64,000 nucleotides of DNA from Micrasema longulum (GCA_022494885.1 JAGVSM010003784.1:53293-117292); one strand, 5' to 3'. Shown: positions 42,170-53,999, counted from the first letter of the stretch. Notes: a model not told the origin generated them from the sequence alone. Translations and numbers: made by a program.

Positions 42170-42376
42170 TTTTTTTTTAAAAGGATTAACCCGCTAAGAG
42201 GCTTGTCAGAAAGGTAGGAAAGAGAGGATACAGAACGAGGCTATGAAAAATGCACCACAACACCCAGAAAAATTGAGAAAAAAATATTTCTTGAATTTTT
42301 TTCTTGCAACTGGCGGGAATCGAACCCACGACTCCAGTTTCACGTTAGCCGTCTGAGCAACTGCTCCACGGCGTCT
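42170..42376 (-). mobile_element. SINE family C, copy 1
   Basis: On the minus strand the head begins GACGCCGTGGAGCAGTTGC and has box B GGGTTCGATTCCC (complement at about 42315-42327). The body has TTCTCAATTTTTCTGGGTG and GTTGTGGTGCATTTTTCATA, and the 3' part TGACAAGCCTCTTAGCGGGT ends A-rich. Another full copy is at 55071-55288. Confidence 0.8.
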
Positions 42377-42379
42377 GTC

Positions 42380-43645
42380 TGATGAGACCCCAATTTATGC
42401 AGACCTAAATTTAAAGTGATGGACTGCCTTGTAGTAGTGGGCATACTTTTTTGTTATCTTCCGATTGCAAAAAAGAAGAATTCATTTAAAAAATGTCACC
42501 TACAACCTCATCATTATAATATCTTACATTTAAATAAATTACCTTCACAGATGTTACAAATTTCCTTAAAAATATATTGATAAAGTTATCATTAATTTGA
42601 CCTATTAAAAAAATATATAGTTATTGCATATGCTAAATATCTAACAGCACTTGCCTCAACCAAGATGGAGTCGGAAAAGGATTGCGGAAGGATGCTTATA
42701 CGAAAAATTTAGGATTTACTCCATTTTCAGATTGAAAAAAAAAATTATAAAAATAAAAAGGTTTTTTTTTAGGATTTTTTAAAAGTTTGCCATGGGGAAT
42801 GTTCTTCTGTTTCGCGGTATGACCCAGAAACACGTATATATTTCCCATTACCAAATCTGTAATTGCATCTGGGATCAAATGCGTCTGCCCAACCAGGTAA
42901 TTACAAACTCTGATGAACATTATACATTATATTATGCAATACTTGTTTTGAGGTTGCAGTAACACCTTGACACTACCTCAATCAACAATTTATTCCCTAC
43001 GGAAGTGAGATTTTACCTCTATCAACTCTAAACCTCCCTCGTACAATTTCAACTGGTACACAAACTGATAGCTTTTGTTAGCGACTTTTTGGTAATTTAA
43101 AAAGGCTACTAAATATTTGCATCGGATATTTTTTTTAATTCGCAAATACAGCCCATAGAATTATATATAAACTTTAAGTCCGAATTCAGATCCCATTTAA
43201 AATGGCTACGAAACCTTTTCGGATCTTAGAAGTTATCATAGAAAATTAAAATCCAAGAAAATCCACTTTTAGCTCTCTATCTATATATACACTTGTACAT
43301 TCATAAAAAAGATTTACTTCCTTCTGATTTATTCAAATACAAGGTAGTGTGGAGCTATCTGAATATATTTAAGGAGATATAAAAAAAACAGTTCAATGAG
43401 GAAGTTCAGTGTTAATTTGGCGCCGGGATATTGGATATAAAAAAATATTTCTTTCGCACGGTAAAAATAAGAGCATTTAATTGTACGGCAAAGATTCTCT
43501 CAAATGCATGAAAAAATTAATAAAGTTATTTTAATAAAAATGGACTACTTTAAATGACGTCATAAGTTTTTCTGAATCAACGAAAGATAGAGCGTTTTTT
43601 ATTTTTATTTGAGAAGGTAAACATGAACAGAAAATATGAAAGGAA
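42380..43645. other. Unassigned AT-rich stretch
   Basis: I see no gene; the 74-codon minus frame at 42696-42920 has no family features. Confidence 0.35.
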
Positions 43646-43650
43646 AAATA

Positions 43651-43691
43651 ATGAAACCCACTAAACCACGAAATCGGCATGTCAGTGGGTT
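43651..43691. terminator. Short hairpin (GAAACCCACT/AGTGGGTTTC)
   Basis: A perfect 10-bp stem with a 21-base loop. There is no neighbouring gene for it to terminate, so the type is only a placeholder for a hairpin of unknown role. Confidence 0.3.
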
Positions 43692-43699
43692 TCTTACTT

Positions 43700-44925
43700 T
43701 TCTTTTATAAATAAAAAAGTTAAATAAATTAAAAAAGTAATATAAACATTTTTAATATCTAAAAGATAAGCATACGTATTTTTCACACAATACATATTTT
43801 TTTAATTAAATAGTTGACAGTTAACATAAAATAATAATGAATATAAAGCCTTGTGACATATAAGCAAATTTTTTTTTTCTGAAATGTTTTACCAACATTT
43901 TTTTTACAGCCTTGTGATAGATTTCCGGTTTGCGGAAAGCCAACCCACCAATCAGAACACCTCGCCGAAGAGAACTAATTACGTCACATGCGAAGTAATT
44001 TTAAAAAAATACAGAACTTTGAAAATCTTGACGATGATAAGATGATACATAAAAACAAAAAAAAATAGTCTTTTGAATAAAATATTTTCTTTAAAAAACC
44101 ACAGAACTTCGTTATTTAAAGACAAGCGGTTTATTTTAGTTAAATTTGTAGATAATTTATTTTTTTACATTGTATACAATACTTACGTATTTTTTTACAT
44201 CGTGGTTTGAAAAAAATATCAAAAAGTCATTAACAGCAATATATTGATGAAGGCGATTTTTGAAACTTTCGCATGATTTTCGGCACATTTTTAGAGGTAT
44301 GATCGCGATTTCAATGAAGTGGTCTTTTGTGAATATGCCGTGGGTTATTTTCAGCAGAATATCCAAAATTTTGTCAATTACTGACACTTATTAACAGCTT
44401 CAGAGTTATGAAAATGGGCATAGTCGCTACAGAAAAATGTGGCTCTGGGAGGGATTTGCTGAAGAATTTCCTGATTCAATTTTAGCGGTTTGACTAGTCA
44501 ACAACACTCAACTCTTGAACAAGCATTATTGTGCAACCTAGTAATCAGTCATTAGTTTGGCGTTTTAATTGTTCTGGGTGCTTAATGTTCACTGTCTCTT
44601 AGTGTAATACTTTTTTTTCCAATTGTCGAATCCAAAGTTTTATCGTGATAGCGGAAGGGGCGGGAATGGCGAACGAGATTCAAAGGTGTCAAAAAAAGCC
44701 CTCAGCTTGGCGATCACCGAACGGCTATTTTCCTCAAACGCACGCACGACAAAACCTCAATACATTCCAATCCAAATCATAGTTATGAAAAAAGGCATGA
44801 TTGTCGAAATACAATGAAATTACTTATATTTCCCTACCTCTCAAGCCTCATCATAAACCCTTCAAAACTATTGAGGAGGCTCAGCCCCACCCTGTATTTC
44901 AACTTTTGGACGATTTTTGTTTAGT
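43700..44925. other. Unassigned AT-rich stretch
   Basis: No gene with recognisable features. A patch with CCAATCAGAACACCTCGCC and ATTACGTCACATG near 43940-43990 could be promoter-like (CCAAT box, CRE-like motif), but nothing downstream supports it. Confidence 0.3.
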
Positions 44926-44929
44926 GGTA

Positions 44930-45025
44930 AAAAACCGCGCTAGAAAATGAGAAGCAAATTATGGTAGAGCGGGGTTCGAACCTCGGACCTCCTGATCCTG
45001 ACACAGCCATGGGGTTTACAACCCG
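44930..45025 (-). mobile_element. SINE family D, truncated minus copy
   Basis: Box B GGTTCGAACCCCGC on the minus strand (complement near 44970-44983) and ATGGTAGAGCGGGGTTCGAA on the plus strand. The head past about 45010 is altered and the tail is short. Confidence 0.6.
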
Positions 45026-45029
45026 CCTT

Positions 45030-45205
45030 ACAATATCACAACAAAGATATAGAATTTTAGAAAAGGTAATACAAAAGGCTAGGTATTTACCCCGACATTG
45101 ACTAATTGAAGTTATCGTTTTACACAATGTGTAACATTCACCATCCTACCTATATTTGTACATCTGTGTTTTGTTAACTCTTCCGTCCGTTGATTTTAGT
45201 AAAGA
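45030..45205 (+). mobile_element. FB fragment (5' arm)
   Basis: ACAATATCACAACAAAGATA, TGTGTAACATTCACCATCCT and CCGTTGATTTTAGTAAAG follow the FB 5' arm with many changes. It starts right after the SINE D fragment. Confidence 0.5.
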
Positions 45206-45589
45206 AAATACAAAATTTTTTATTGATTTGGGATCCAGAAGAATTTTAAAAACAAAAAATAAGAACTCTCACCCTCCACTCAGTAGCCCGCAACCATTTG
45301 TTTTTTTAATATTTTATTTGTTTTAATTTTATTCGTTTTAAATTTTTTTTTAATGTGCCAATACGTCTTCTTGCTCATACTGACCATCGTAGTTTCGGAT
45401 GTGACAGAGTTTTAAGAACAACCTGTATAGCACTGACCCCTAATAAAAAAATGCTCAATTCCCACCCAAAAATGTAGCGGGATTCTGTTCATGCAGAGTC
45501 GTCGCCAGATAAGAATGCGTACACAGCTTTTACACTGCGGTCACTATGTGAGCTTAGGCATTATTTTTTGGCGACCACTGTACCTGAAG

Positions 45590-45700
45590 CGAATCGGTAG
45601 ATGCCATAAATTTCCGACGCTACGGCTGACGCGAACGGCTGCGGCCGCGGCCTGTCGTCGCGTCACGGCGTCACGGCGTCACCCGATCAGTGTTCGGTTG
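45590..45700. other. CpG-rich island
   Basis: About 110 bp with many CG dinucleotides, including GACGCGAACGGCTGCGGCCG and three tandem GCGTCACG units at about 45659-45683, in a genome that otherwise has few. It lies inside an open frame (45491-45847) that I do not recognise. It could be a promoter, a first exon or part of an element. Confidence 0.4.
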
Positions 45701-46122
45701 ATTTTACCGCGCTTACTCTTTATGCAAATTCATCGTCCATGCTACAAAGATAATAATTATGGTTCAATCGGCCAGGTGATCAAGAAGATTGGCGGTATCT
45801 GGGAATTTTACGAATATGTATTTGAACCTCAGAGTAATAATGCGTAACCTAGAGAGGAGCCCAAACGTAGGAAAACCATTTTATGATTATTGGGTATTAA
45901 GTTGGCAACAGTTCGCAGCAAAACAATGGGCCGTACTCAGGTCGTACGTACGAGAATTGCCAAATGGATATTAATTTGCATTGTAATAAATTTTAAATAT
46001 ATACCTGTGTATTTATCATTGCAGGGTTATTCCTATCTATTTTTCTATAATTCGTCTATATTTATTTTATAAAACTGAAAATACATGTTTGTGTTAATTT
46101 TTTTATTTATTTAACTTTTTGT

Positions 46123-46608
46123 ACATACTGTTATTTGTACATTGGCGGGCTTATTGTCAAATGGAAATTTCTTCCAAACAACCAATAAAATAAAAGTTAA
46201 ATTTTTATAATTCAAGTTACATAACATATTCAATAGAAAAAAATATTAAAAAGCTAAAGGTATATAAAAATAGAATTAAACAGATTTGTTTATAAATTAC
46301 CTTAAATAAAAACTATTACTCAATGGGAAAAAGTCCCGTAATCTTCATTAATCTCTCCTCCTTTCCTTTTTCCTCTTTTTACCTTTTTCCTAAATAGTAA
46401 TAGTTTTAGTTTTGATTTAAGGTAATTTATAAACACTTACGTTTATTTCTATTTTTATATATCTTTAGCTTTTAATTCTTTTTTTTTTCTGTTGAATATG
46501 TTCTGTAACTTGAATTATAAAAATAAAACTTTTATTTTATTGGTTGGTTGGAAGAAATTGCCATTTGGCAATAAGCCCGTCAATGTACAAATAACAGTAT
46601 GTACTCCC
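46123..46608. mobile_element. Large inverted repeat, 200-bp arms
   Basis: The left arm (46123-46325) starts GTACATACTGTTATTTGTAC, continues with ATTGGCGGGCTTATTGTCAA and AACCAATAAAATAAAAGTT. The right arm (46390-46608) is its inverse with about 90% identity. The centre is a pyrimidine-rich stretch of about 60 bp (TCTCTCCTCCTTTCCTTTT). Part of the inner arm and centre recurs at 61512-61620. It is either a foldback transposon or two LINE 3' ends joined in opposite directions. Confidence 0.65.
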
Positions 46609-46944
46609 CGATACTGCACGAAAAACGCAACTGCACGTCGCGTAGGGCTGATTTTGCGTTCCTAAAATCGAAAAAATTGACGTTACGCTGTCCAGTTTTC
46701 CGCAGCCTAAAACTGAACGGATTTGTTTATTTTTTTTAGTAAAGAGTATCAAAACAACAATTCTGTGTTGGTATTTTTTCTGCATTGCAAAATTATTTAT
46801 CATATTTCTATACCGTACTTCCGAAGACGGCAGATAAAACTCTTTTCTCGAGTTATTGGATGGTTCTATCTCCATAAGAAACAATTTATTAAAATAGCAA
46901 AATCATAGAGACATGTCAGTGGTAAATATCTAAAGTGAGTAAAA

Positions 46945-47025
46945 AAAATACTGCTCTAGTGCCATAATCCAGGGAGAAAATACGACAAAACGTTTGTATG
47001 AAGAAAAGTCAGACAGATTTTCTCC
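46945..47025 (-). mobile_element. Helitron internal fragment
   Basis: CTGCTCTAGTGCCATAATCC and GAAGAAAAGTCAGACAGATT are the inverse of blocks within H1 and H2 and match the minus-strand element at 51285-51350. Both ends are missing. Confidence 0.45.
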
Positions 47026-47169
47026 TAACGTACCCGTCGCGTCGAAGTCAACAACAGGGTGCAACAACTACCGAGGCAGATAGACGACAACTTTGCCTTC
47101 AACACTGATATAAAAAAAAACCTCTTTCACAAATCCAATAATTATCTGGTGATCAAGGTTTGATTGCGC

Positions 47170-47650
47170 TACTTGGTAAACTAGCCGCCGTACAAGCACT
47201 TCAACATGGAGATTGACTGGAGTCCGTTCAACAAAAACGAGGATGACAAAATCAGCCCTCGAATCAGAGATTCTGCTTGCTTCTTCTTCTTCTTCTTCAT
47301 CTTTTTCTTGAAGTGCCTTGTCAGGTCCCCCTGACGTTGGCGATCACTGCAGCGAAAGCATCTCAGTCCTGCGCTACTCCGCAGCCAGAACAACTGCTTA
47401 TTGGATGTATTCGCCATAGTAATTCTAGGGAAAAGATGACCTGAGTGGTTTACCGTTACCTTCTCTGGTGGATTTTTCTGTCAGGGTTACCTTCCCTTAG
47501 CTGGTTGGTTCTGGTTTGGAGGCGCCAGAAACTCGCCATTCACCCTCTCTGTGACCCCGTTGCCCGGGGTTCGCGGCGTGGACGCTAACGAGTAGGACTA
47601 GTCTGTAGCGTTGTCGGTGGAATGCAACTGGGCGTTTGCAGCATTTTATA
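47170..47650. other. GC-rich segment with (CTT)n
   Basis: A (CTT)n run at 47278-47300 is followed by GTGCCTTGTCAGGTCCCCCT and GTTGCCCGGGGTTCGCGGCG. On the minus strand this ends in GAA repeats, as RTE-type LINE 3' ends do, so it may be an RTE 5'- or 3'-untranslated part. I recognise no protein. Confidence 0.35.
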
Positions 47651-47927
47651 GAATCACATTCTCCAGCAAGATGTGACTCACTGTGATCCTATTGAAAGTT
47701 TGAACCCCTTTTGTTTGCTAGACAACGTAAATTATACAATACAATGCTATGAAATGAATTTTAATGAACTTCAACTACGTACCCACAGAACTAACACCAC
47801 TGGACAATACGACTACCGATTGTATGTTCACCAGACATATTGATTTTGATAGTATGCCTTAAATCTCGTACTTCTAATATCACAGGCCAACGCGTATCTC
47901 TATGATATTTATGTTGTATTTAGGAAC

Positions 47928-48643
47928 TCAAAGTTTTTAATGTACGCAGATGATAAAAAATATGACTCTAAGTTAAGAATCCTCTTGGCTGTCATAAACT
48001 TCAAGATGATCTTAACCGCTTGACGGAATACTATTTGAAAAATCTTATTAACGTTAATGTATCAAAGTGTTTGCTTGTTTCTTTTTCGGGTGGGCGACAC
48101 CCCATCTCATATCAATATATATTAGAAAACCAACCTGTTCAGAGAGTTGATACCGCACGTGATCTGGGTGTTATTTTAGAAAAAAGACTTACATTTGAGA
48201 ATCACTTCGATGACACAGTGACCCGTTCAGATGGTAATCTTGGTTTTGTTCTTCGTACATATCAGGTATTTAAAAAAAATAGTCTACTTCGCATATGTTC
48301 GCAGTTTGCTCGAGTATGCCTCTTCTGTTTGGTCTCTACAATATGTCACACATAAAGAAAGTTTCGAGAAAATTCACTGGACATTTATTCGACATTTTAA
48401 CTGGAGATGCAGATATACCGATCTAAATTATATGTCTTCCTGCAAAAAGCACCACTTACTTAGTTAAGAAGATCGCCTTCTACTATTAGACATAGGGACC
48501 CTTCATGACATACTCAGTGGACGCCTTGATAGCCCGGCTCTTATGTCGGAGTTATCATTAAATGGCCCTTTACACGTCGAGCTCTCTATTTCATGTGCCA
48601 GCAGTTTGTACGAACTATGCCCACAACTCAACTACACTAACTA
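47928..48643 (+). mobile_element. Jockey-like LINE reverse transcriptase, from YADD to C-terminus
   Basis: The catalytic motif FLMYADDKKYDSK starts at 47934 (YADD at 47943-47954). In other frames LTEYYLKNLINVNVSKCLL, VQRVDTARDLGVILEKRLTF and GNLGFVLRTYQVFKK follow, then YVRSLLEYASSVW and finally, at 48465-48643, EDRLLLLDIGTLHDILSGRL and DSPALMSELSLNG before a stop. This is the correct order of palm, thumb and C-terminal motifs of Jockey-clade polymerases. At least three frameshifts make it inactive. Confidence 0.8.
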
Positions 48644-48650
48644 AATGTTA

Positions 48651-49040
48651 TTGAATATTTGTATATAATCACTTACTGACTTTTCTATGTCTACCGTTTT
48701 CAAGACGTACCCGTTTCTTTGTCAGGACACCAATTATACCAACATGCAAAACCCACTATACACCTTCACCATAGTTGTTGCACAAACATATAAAACCAAA
48801 ACGAAATGCATTTTAATAAGCAACCCTTACATGCACTAATTATGTTGTGATCATATTTTACGTTGTGGGAGAAATAGTAGAAAAAAGAGGGAGGGGGTGA
48901 AGGGAAGGGCGTGAGTTTAATAGGTATCGGGTGACCATTACAATGGAACATCGTATAATGGGCTATATTGGCATAATAAGTACGTCTTGAAATCGGTAGA
49001 CAAAGAAAAGTCGGTCAGTGGTTATTTACAAATATTTAAT
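48651..49040. mobile_element. Inverted-repeat element with 60-bp ends
   Basis: ATTGAATATTTGTATATAAT and CTTTTCTATGTCTACCGTTT on the left (48651-48712) face their inverse at 48976-49040 (about 50 of 60 positions agree). The middle has no coding. It directly follows a LINE end. Parts resembling it occur near 20215 and 32640 (TCTACCGGTTTCCCGTCTCC, TTCGTCAGGACG). Confidence 0.6.
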
Positions 49041-49044
49041 CACA

Positions 49045-50100
49045 TTTAGTAGAATGTTCGACCACAAAGTTAATGCTTTAAATATAAATAATAACCTACG
49101 CTTTTTTTCAGATTTGTAAGAATATTTTTCAATTTCAAATCAATTATTTATTGTACGTTTATGTAAAAAGTTTATTCGAAAACTGTTCTTCGTATAAAAA
49201 ATAAATAAATAAAACTAAAATATTATTGAGAAATGTCTTCCTTGGCACGAATTTTCATCGGAAACGAAAACATCGTAACTTAATCATAATATATGTTCTT
49301 GGAAAGTATTAAATAAATGAATAAATATTACTATAAATAAATAATACATACCATTCAGTGACAATTTAATGTTAAAATAAAAATTTTAAGGTATCGTTCA
49401 GGCTTTACCATCTAATAAGGATATTATAAGAACCTGTTGCTGACAACGGCATAACAAAAACTTTAAATGTAAAAATGTTTACCTAAATCGCAATTTATTA
49501 TTTATTATTCGAAAGCCATCTTGCTGACACTCCCAGCGAGTGCAAAAACAGGAAAAAAAATATACTCCATAAATGAATGGGCGACTTTACTCATCATGCA
49601 AGCGTTCTCCCCACAGCGATCTTTTAATTGCTTCTATTTATTTACTAAATAACCGAATAAATGTTTACATTTAAATATGTTAACCCGTTTCATACGATCG
49701 TAAAAAGGCATATAGCACGATAAATAACATAGGGTTAATTGATTTTTATGAGTGCGTAATTATTTTTTATTTATTTTATTTGTTTAACCAGTACACCATG
49801 AAGCCGACTAATCTCCGGTCGATTTCCTTTTTTAGGATGTGTATCTGGTAGCCATCGAGTCAAAAATACACATCCGGCCCCCAATCCCTAGGGATCTGCT
49901 TATATTTCACAAACAGAAACTAATTATTTATCCCACTCGGACACGGGTCTTTTTGACGCAGGTCAAGCCCATCAATCCTATAAACAAATAAATATAATAA
50001 TCAGTTTAAAAAATATACAAGAATATACATGCACCTTAAAGCTGAAGGCTGGAAGTTAATTTTTTTGCAAAATTGAGTTTTGAATGTCATTTTCAGTCAG
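49045..50100. other. Unassigned AT-rich stretch
   Basis: No gene recognised. TTTATTTTATTTGTTTAACC near 49770 followed by ACCATGAAGCCGACTAATCT may be a minus-strand LINE 3' end. Confidence 0.35.
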
Positions 50101-50103
50101 GCG

Positions 50104-50277
50104 GCCTCCGTGGTGTAGTTGTCAAGACGCTTGACTCACGCACGGAAGGTTCCGGGTTCGATTCCCGGCGAGAACACAAAAAATTAAAATGTGATTTTTC
50201 TCAAGCCTGGGTGCTCTGTGATGTAATTCACCACTATAATTAGGCCTTCTGGCCTGTTGTGGTGCAAAAAAAAAAAT
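50104..50277 (+). mobile_element. SINE family B, copy 3
   Basis: GCCTCCGTGGTGTAGTTGTC head, box B GGTTCGATTCC at about 50155, CTCAAGCCTGGGTGCTCTGT body, GGCCTGTTGTGGTGC and poly-A. Close to copies 1 and 2. Confidence 0.85.
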
Positions 50278-50879
50278 GTAATGTAAAAAAAATGAAATGT
50301 AATTTTGTACATTTTTTTTTTTATTCAGATAACAAATATGAATACAATATTACTACTAAATACAATTTTTACATTAATTAAATACATACATTTACGATTC
50401 CCATTACGTAAAAGAAAACAAACAATTCTCGTGTACATAATGGGGAGTGACGCCGTAGAATTTTTTGTTTATTTTATTTTTAGTATAATATACATACATA
50501 TATTACAAAAACATTATAATAGGAACGTAGTTTTTAATCAGTTCTTCATAAAGAAGAATTATAAATGTAACGTTTTACTTCTTTCTTAAATAAGTTGTTT
50601 TCCTGACTGTACTTTTTATTTTCTTTGTTCATTTCATTAAAGAAAAATATTCACTGTAAGTATTATGATGTTGTGTTGTAGTTGTTTTTAATTTAGGAAT
50701 TCAGATATTACCACCTGTTCTAGGTCGCGTACTTGCGTTTTGTGACCTAGAAAAACTACTATTTATTTTGTCTTTATGTATTTGAAGCAAACAACTCTTT
50801 TTATATAATAATGTTACATCTAAAACCTTTTTTTTTTTTTAATTGAACAGTGGGAAAAGTAGATGTTTTTTTTTAATAA

Positions 50880-51100
50880 CTTTTTCAATTAATTTTGTAT
50901 TTTTCGACCGGTACAATATTCGTTTTAAAAGCACCACCCCATCCGATTATTCCGTACTGTAATATGAGTTGGGCGAATGCAAAGTAAATTGATTTTAATT
51001 TTTCGTTAGTTAATATTTTCCTTAATCTATTAAATACATTTATAAGTTTTCTCATTCTATTTACAATACTATTTTTTGCTCCTTCCATTTTATATTTTTA
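50880..51100 (-). mobile_element. LINE reverse-transcriptase fragment (family gamma)
   Basis: The minus strand reads VNRMRKLINVFNRLRKILTN, then LKSIYFAFAQLILQYGIIGW and GGAFKTNIVPVEK. 'lr.vY.al..sil.YGi..WG' is the thumb of CR1-like polymerases. The plus-strand fragment at 51835-52480 has the same YGIIGWGGA motif. It ends next to the Helitron terminus at 51108. Confidence 0.65.
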
Positions 51101-51107
51101 TCAATTA

Positions 51108-51830
51108 CTGGCGGGCCCGACAGACGTTGTCCTGCCTGAACGTTGGCTTGCCTGCTATGAGCTGGTTGAATTACACACGTTATTTATTTTGGACTTTTTA
51201 GAGCTATTTATATATTCGAAATAAAGGTTAGTTATGATTGTTTTATCTCCTTATGTGATTGGCTAAAACGTGTAAAAATCGCTACTCTAGTGCCAGAATC
51301 CTCAGAAAAAATACGGGAATACGTGTTAATGAAGAAAAGTCAGACCGCGTTTTACCCTGAGCCTTCTAAAATTACGACACTCAATTCTTGCCCAATGCGA
51401 AGTTAATTTAAAATTATGACACTCAACCCACGCTCAACTCTAATTTAGTCATCCTTTAACCCCAGCCAGGTTTTGACGTGACCTTGACATTTTATTCGAA
51501 ACCAAAGGAAATGAAAAAAAAATGACTGATTGGGTCGCGAAAGTGTGCAAAAACTGTTCGGATAAAAGGAAAAAGACTTCATTGATAAGTAGGTATCGAG
51601 GTAGTTCTTTATGATTGAATTCCAAAACTAAAGATTATTTATATTCCCGAACGTTGGCTTGCCTGCTATAAGCTGGTTCAGGAAACGTTATTTCGTAAAT
51701 AGGGACACACGTTATTTATTATTCCCTTTTTTGAGCTATTTATATATTCGTAATAAGGGTTAGTCTTTGGTTTTATCTCCTCGTGTGATTGGCTAAGAGG
51801 CATCGTAGTGCTCAAATCAAAATCTACGTT
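51108..51830 (-). mobile_element. Helitron-like element, minus strand, with a second partial copy
   Basis: On the plus strand CTGGCGGGCCCGACAGACGT is the complement of the usual 3' end (…CGTCTGTCGGGCCCGCCAG). Internal blocks of H1 and H2 follow in inverse order (CTACTCTAGTGCCAGAATCC, GTTTTGACGTGACCTTGACA). At 51652 CGAACGTTGGCTTGCCTGCT begins again, so a second, end-less copy follows in the same orientation to about 51830. Confidence 0.65.
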
Positions 51831-51834
51831 AAAG

Positions 51835-52480
51835 AAATTTTTCATATTATTGAAGTTGTTCTATAATAACTGCGGTAGCAAAAAAAAATATGAATTTAAA
51901 ATACAAACAAGTATAATCCTTAAAATATATTTCGCAATACACGATACACTGAAACCGTATTTTGAAGGGGCATCATTACGTGGTTTCGAAATAAAATGGT
52001 CCAAAAATTCATTGAAAAAAAACATTTAACATTAATTAAACAACAAGTATTAGTAAGTTCTGAAATACTACAATCGGTAAACTATATAAAATATTTTGGA
52101 ATAATAATGATAAATATTTTAAATGGACAGAAAACATTGAATACCCAACACAAAAAAAAAATTAAACTCTCCGATATCTTCAAGGCGATACGTAACATCT
52201 TATTCTTAATTTAACTCAAACAACTATATTATAGTTCATGTAACTCGGTTATGATTTATGGCATAATAGGATGGGGAGGCGCTAACAAATCAATAAACAA
52301 ACCTCTCGAGAAATAGAAAATTAAAATATTTTTCATAAAACCGTTTATATACCCCAGCATCGAATTGTTTAAGGTATCCAGGGTTTTCTATATAAGGCAA
52401 TTGTATATTCATAGAACTAGAATTATATTTGTTTAAGTAAATTATTCCGCGAAATCCCGAAAGGAACACTCTTACACTGC
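51835..52480 (+). mobile_element. LINE reverse-transcriptase fragment (family gamma)
   Basis: In successive frames: YEFKIQTSIILKIYFAIHD; SSEILQSVNYIKYFGIIMIN with KKIKLSDIFKAIRNILFLI; then NSVMIYGIIGWGGANKSINK and PLEK; then KIKIFFIKPFIYPSIELF. 'V..iKYlGI.iD' , 'K+....ai+.il' and 'YGIiGWGGA' are the late palm and thumb of a CR1-like polymerase. It faces the minus-strand copy at 50880 across the Helitron. Confidence 0.65.
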
Positions 52481-52552
52481 CAGTGCCTTGATTATGATGG
52501 GAAGATAAAGACGTCATACCTTCATCTTGACGGTATAGTTGAAGATAAAGAA

Positions 52553-52800
52553 ATACTACCGACCCCTCACCTTTAAGTTTTGGGTAGGTACATCGATATG
52601 AAACAAGGGGAAGCGTACGTCACGGTACACATATCTACGCTCTAAAATGACATAGCTTTAGTCTCCCGACCGACTACAAAGGTATACTACCGATACCCCC
52701 CCCCCCATCAAGTGTTGATGTAAGTACATCGGTTTATACCGGCGGGTCTAGAACCCCTCGATACGTTTATCTACGCATTCAAAGTGTCAAAAAAAAAAAT
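52553..52800. repeat. Diverged tandem duplication, about 130-bp period
   Basis: TACTACCGACCCCTCAC at 52553 and TACTACCGATACCCCCC at 52684 start two similar units. Both continue with GTAGGTACATCG-like and GTACACATATCTACGC / GATACGTTTATCTACGC sequence. A C11-type run lies at 52695-52706. Confidence 0.5.
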
Positions 52801-52804
52801 CCAC

Positions 52805-53400
52805 AGAGCAATTTTTCCTTTAATTATGATTTATTAAAATATTAAATCGTTTTGAGGTTAGCACTTTTTTTCTTAAAAGCTTATTAAAAAGATGCGTCCT
52901 ATTAACAAATAAGAGTATCTAGGCGTTAGAAAGTTACCACTCTAAAAAAAATGTTATTTTATTTTTTCCATCTGTTTTACTATCTTTCCGAATGTATGTA
53001 TCGAGATGATAAAGGAGCCGGCTTTGTAATCAATCGATAAATACATACAGACGATCGTTAAGCGTAAAATTTATGTTCAAGCGAGCATTTTTTGCTTGAA
53101 TTTGGATTTTTTTGAGTTTATAATCGCTTTGAAGTGAGCACTTTTTATTACAGAAGCCTATTTAAACTATAAATGATAACTATTTTAAATGTTAATGGCG
53201 TAAGGAACGCGGACTAATTATTTGCAGTCATTCCATTGGCTTGTTTCGATCATATGATGTCGATATGACAAGTAGGTAGAACATTCCGAGGTAAGATACA
53301 GATAGTACAGAAAATAAGTATACCGTCTCGATATATATCGATGAAGATAGCGTTCATAATCGAGGCACAGGAGTCAAACTAAAGGATTGGTTTATCATAA
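52805..53400. other. AT-rich stretch with repeat fragments
   Basis: Two related pieces (ATCGTTTTGAGGTTAGCACT near 52844 and ATCGCTTTGAAGTGAGCACT near 53123) and a block GTATACCGTCTCGATATATA at about 53319 that resembles 40600-40640. Probably a decayed element. Confidence 0.4.
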
Positions 53401-53404
53401 ACTC

Positions 53405-53575
53405 TGAATTCACACAGGATATAAGTCCTGTAAATACCTAGATATACATATTCCTTACTCAAAAATGTGTTCTTCTCTCTCGTAACATATTTAGATCTAA
53501 ATTATTTCCTAGGGAGGAAATCTAGCCTGTATGCAAACATTTGGACGTACTTAAAATATTGTTAGGTCAAGTCAA
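53405..53575 (+). mobile_element. FB fragment (3' part, subfamily B)
   Basis: GGATATAAGTCCTGTAAATA, TTATTTCCTAGGGAGGAAAT and ATTTGGACGTACTTAAAATA keep the order of the FB inner arm and tail. Strongly decayed. Confidence 0.45.
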
Positions 53576-53999
53576 GTTATGTCTAGTCTCGTTAGTACAG
53601 TCACCATTTGGTTTTTGAAACAACTCTAGTATAAAAGGGTTAAGTACACTGGATTTGACATTTTAATAATTACATTCATTTTGCGAAAATATTTAAACGT
53701 CATCACACTTTCACTGAATTTTAATAGAACGACGAAATTAATTTTCATTTTTTATTTGAATTTAAAAAGCTTTATTTTTTTTTTAATTGACATATTTTTG
53801 TAATTTTTTGTCATCATTAAATTATTATTTTAATACTAGAATCAATAAATACTGCATGAAAGTTAGGATGGAGTGGGTTTCATGGTCATTATTCAATTTG
53901 GTTTTAAATACTTATATATTATCAATACTTTTTATTCCGGAAGGTAATTCATTAAAATTATCCTAACTAATGAAGTAAAATTATATCTGTAAATATAAT

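Noticed and set aside
45491..45847. 118-codon frame over the CpG island
   Set aside because: No recognisable domain or splice signals. I kept the island as a composition feature only.
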